From contig OZ241919.1 in the NCBI GenBank assembly GCA_965203835.1, positions 1,178,001 through 1,242,000 on the forward strand: a stretch of 64,000 nt of DNA, read 5' to 3'. Under the pieces are notes generated by a model that was not told the origin of the DNA, did not search any database, and saw nothing but the letters and a program-made list of their open reading frames with translations. This DNA comes from CBDCFV01 sp965203835. GTDB taxonomy: Bacteria; Chloroflexota; Dehalococcoidia; Lucifugimonadales; UBA3495. Shown piece by piece: positions 61,816 through 64,000 of the stretch (position 1 is the first letter of the stretch; the number at the start of each line of letters is the position of its first letter). The position numbers and the translations under genes are program-made.

Positions 61816-62228
61816 CCCCCGTCTTCACGGGGGCAGGCTTTCGTCTTTCCCGCGCAGGCGGGAACCTGGGGGCAGGTCGGGTGCTGCAGCCTTTCCCTTC
61901 CCGTCACCCCCGGCGTCCCCTGTCTCCACGAGGACAAGGTTCCCTACCCCCGTCTCCCCCGCGAAGGCGGGGGCCGAGGGCAGGCACTGCGCGGGAAAGA
62001 CGGGAAGGGGCCGGCTGCATCCGGGCCACCCACCCCTTCTATCCACTCTCCACTAACCACTCCGTGACCTTCCCACCCCCACCCCCGTCTCCACGGGGGC
62101 AGGCCTTCGTCTTTCCCGCGCAGGCGGGAACCTGGGGGCAGGGTTGTGTTAGGATTGGGGCATCCGATGCTGAGGACGTCCCCCTTCCCGTCTTTCCCGC
62201 GCAGGCGGGAAACCCGCCGGGGGCAGGC
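61816..62228. repeat. Cluster of whole, partial and nested palindromic elements
   Basis: At least four groups occur: 61816-61876 (CCCCCGTCTTCACGGGGGCA plus a palindrome), 61899-62008 (a nested form like the one in addB), 62082-62142 (nearly the same as the first) and 62187-62228 (a consensus 42-bp copy). This fills the whole 448-bp gap between the GSMT and amidohydrolase genes. The last copy ends 14 bases before the amidohydrolase ATG, next to its Shine-Dalgarno sequence. Confidence 0.8.
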
Positions 62229-62242
62229 GTAAGGAGATTGTC

Positions 62243-63421
62243 ATGGACTTGGTCATTCGGAACGTCAGGCTAATCGATGGGACAGGCGCCGGTCCGGTAC
62301 CGGCGGTGAGCCTCGAAGTATCAGGTGGGGAAATAAGCTGGATTGGCGAAGAATCGGCCCGGCCAAAACGGCCGCGCCACCAGGAAGACATCAACGGCCA
62401 GGGCTTGACCCTTATCCCTGGTTTGATTGATTGCCACGAGCACTTCACGGGCGACGGCGGCATGGACGCCATGGAACGCCTGCTGAACGACACTCACGAG
62501 GAATTTACGCTGAAGGCGGTGGGCAACTGCCGCAGGGCATTGATGTCAGGGGTCACTTCGGCGAGGGACGTGGGGGCGCGCCACGCCATCAACATAGGCA
62601 TCGCCCGCCAAGCCGCCGCCGGAGCGATTCTTGGGCCGCGGATAATAGCCTCCGGCGAGTGGTTCCAGTTTCCGGGGACTTGGCCCGCCGGTCTTACCCG
62701 GAGAACGGAGACGCCCGAGGAACTTCTGGAAGGCATCCAGGACATGATCGACAGAGGCGCCGGCCTCATCAAGGTAGGCGCCACCGGCTTCCGCGACGAC
62801 GGCGAGCAGTTCGCCAGCATGAGCCGCGAGGCGCTGGATGTCGCGGTGCAGGCGTCCCACGGGGCCGGGCTGAAGATCGCCGCCCACTGCCACGGGTTCG
62901 AAGGCACCCGCTTGGCGGTTGAGGCCGGAATCGACTCCGTAGAACACGGCACCTACGTGGACGAGCCCACGGTGCAACTCATGGCCCAAATGGGCACTTA
63001 CATGGTGCCCACAATGTCTACCTGGGATGCCAGGGCGCGACTGGCGACACAGATGGGGTGGTCGCACGCCCAGATGGCGGACATCCATGACAGGAAGGAA
63101 AATTCCATCGCCAGTTTCCAGCGCGCCCTGCGGGCGGGCGTCCGCATCGCCACCGGCACCGACGCCGGCGGCTCCCCCGCCCGCCACGGCTTCGTAGCGC
63201 GGGAGGTCGAGTTGATGGTGGAAAACGGTATGACGCCGCAGGCCGCGCTGGAAGCGTCCACCCGGGTTGCGGCCGACCTCCTCGGCATCGAGGACATAGC
63301 GGGCACCATCGAGGTCGGCAAGCAGGCCGACATGGTGCTTATCGACGGCGACCCGCTGTCAGACCCGGGCGCGCTACGAAACATCTGGGCTGTGTTCCAG
63401 AGCGGCAGAAGGATTCGTTAA
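62243..63421 (+). CDS. Amidohydrolase (imidazolonepropionase/prolidase-like)
   Basis: This 392-residue metal-dependent TIM-barrel hydrolase has N-terminal metal site IPGLIDCHEHF (His-x-His), a lysine in AGLIKVGATG, AAHCHG, DSVEHGTY and the catalytic Asp in ATGTDAGGSPARHG. AAGGAG precedes the ATG. This subgroup hydrolyses dipeptides or cyclic amides. It lies 10 bases before an amidase gene, suggesting stepwise hydrolysis of an amide-containing compound. The exact substrate is unknown. Confidence 0.87.
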   Translation: MDLVIRNVRLIDGTGAGPVPAVSLEVSGGEISWIGEESARPKRPRHQEDINGQGLTLIPGLIDCHEHFTGDGGMDAMERLLNDTHEEFTLKAVGNCRRALMSGVTSARDVGARHAINIGIARQAAAGAILGPRIIASGEWFQFPGTWPAGLTRRTETPEELLEGIQDMIDRGAGLIKVGATGFRDDGEQFASMSREALDVAVQASHGAGLKIAAHCHGFEGTRLAVEAGIDSVEHGTYVDEPTVQLMAQMGTYMVPTMSTWDARARLATQMGWSHAQMADIHDRKENSIASFQRALRAGVRIATGTDAGGSPARHGFVAREVELMVENGMTPQAALEASTRVAADLLGIEDIAGTIEVGKQADMVLIDGDPLSDPGALRNIWAVFQSGRRIR

Positions 63422-63431
63422 GGACTCGTCA

Positions 63432-64000
63432 ATGAACAAGCAGGACATACCCTTCCTTACGGCGACTGCCCTTTCCAAGCTGATAGAGAATGGCGACGTG
63501 TCGCCGGTGGAGGCGACGGAAGCCTACCTTGACCGCATTGAGCAGGTTGACGGCAAGATCAATTCCTACATCACCGTGTTGCGGGACGCAGCGTTGCTGG
63601 AAGCCCGCCAAGCCGAGGAGGACATACGCGCCGGGCGCTACCTCGGCCCGCTCCACGGCGTGCCCGTGGCCGTCAAGGACCAGTGTTATACGAAAGGAGT
63701 CCGCACCACCGGAGGGTCCACCATTCTCTGGGACTTCGTTCCCGACGAGGACGCCACCGTGGTATCGAGTCTGAAAAACGCCGGAGCGGTGCTGCTGGGG
63801 AAGCTGAACCTGAGCGAGTTCGCCTTGGGCGACAGCTTCTATCACCCCGGTGGCACTCCCCGCAATCCTTGGGACCTCACCAGGAACCCCGGCATTTCCT
63901 CCAGTGGATCGGCGGCCGCCACGGCGGCGTTCCTCTGCGCGACTTCCTTGGGGGAGGACACCGGCGGTTCCATACGCATCCCGGCGGCATGGAGCGGCCT
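63432..64000 (+). CDS. Amidase (GatA family), 3' end cut by window
   Basis: The first 189 residues are of an amidase-signature enzyme. The catalytic Lys is in GVPVAVKDQ (about residue 82). GISSSGSAAATAA is the start of the signature, and EDTGGSIRIPAAW holds the catalytic Ser. It could be the GatA subunit of Asp/Glu-tRNA amidotransferase or a catabolic amidase; pairing with an amidohydrolase favours the latter. The frame runs off the right edge. Confidence 0.88.
   Translation, partial: MNKQDIPFLTATALSKLIENGDVSPVEATEAYLDRIEQVDGKINSYITVLRDAALLEARQAEEDIRAGRYLGPLHGVPVAVKDQCYTKGVRTTGGSTILWDFVPDEDATVVSSLKNAGAVLLGKLNLSEFALGDSFYHPGGTPRNPWDLTRNPGISSSGSAAATAAFLCATSLGEDTGGSIRIPAAWSG

Noticed and set aside
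61816..62228. CRISPR array
   Set aside because: Repeats are unequal, nested and palindromic, without regular spacers or cas genes.

Overview
The window looks like a chromosomal segment of an uncultured, fairly GC-rich member of the Chloroflexota, most likely of the SAR202/Dehalococcoidia kind. This is an inference from gene style and not from a marker gene: three solute-binding lipoproteins carry long Val-Glu-Lys-Glu-Val stalks, there are luciferase-like flavin monooxygenases, and there is a YckD-like exported protein. No rRNA, tRNA or CRISPR array was seen.

Layout. 1-3.5 kb: a partial Na+/solute symporter, a GT4 glycosyltransferase and a DedA membrane protein. 3.7-11.4 kb: a defence and mobile island with a McrBC restriction pair, an IS element sitting inside a palindromic repeat, a BrnTA-like pair, and two near-identical PaREP1/HEPN-like genes at the edges. 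11.5-16 kb: an OmpR-type two-component system, a YckD-like protein and an ammonium channel. 16-26.6 kb: threonine dehydrogenase, a PIN toxin pair, AddA/AddB helicase-nucleases, a methyltransferase and a YgjP metallopeptidase. 26.5-32.3 kb: a SulP permease and a peptide-type ABC transporter that lacks its ATPases. 32.4-38.6 kb: a translationally coupled signalling unit (binding protein, histidine kinase, RsbW-like kinase, receiver-PP2C phosphatase) plus a STAS antagonist. 39-46.8 kb: a GrdE-like gene, a Septu-like PtuA/PtuB pair, a selenocysteine-containing GrdB-like gene and two flavin monooxygenases. 46.8-48.6 kb: HigBA and a beta-propeller protein. 48.8-55.1 kb and 61.0-61.8 kb: glycine betaine uptake (ProV, ProW, two ProX) and synthesis (SDMT, GSMT). 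55.2-60.1 kb: zinc uptake (Zur, ZnuA, ZnuC, ZnuB) with a histidine-tailed MFS carrier. 62.2-64 kb: an amidohydrolase and a partial amidase.

Together the right half suggests osmoadaptation: glycine betaine can be imported and also made from glycine by the two methyltransferases. A Grd-type, UGA-recoded selenoprotein lies nearby beside O2-dependent flavin enzymes. That pairing is unusual and its substrate is unknown.

The strongest unexplained signals are these. First, a family of roughly 42-45 bp palindromic elements has inserted in frame into protein genes. In one proX gene the 45-bp insert can be read off directly against its uninterrupted paralogue; addB carries a nested copy and addA a simple one. 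Second, the GrdB-like gene has an in-frame UGA followed by a compact bacterial SECIS-like hairpin. Third, a Septu-like defence cassette splits the grd-like operon. Fourth, the sensor and partner-switching unit is a compact, apparently complete pathway from binding protein to anti-anti-sigma factor.
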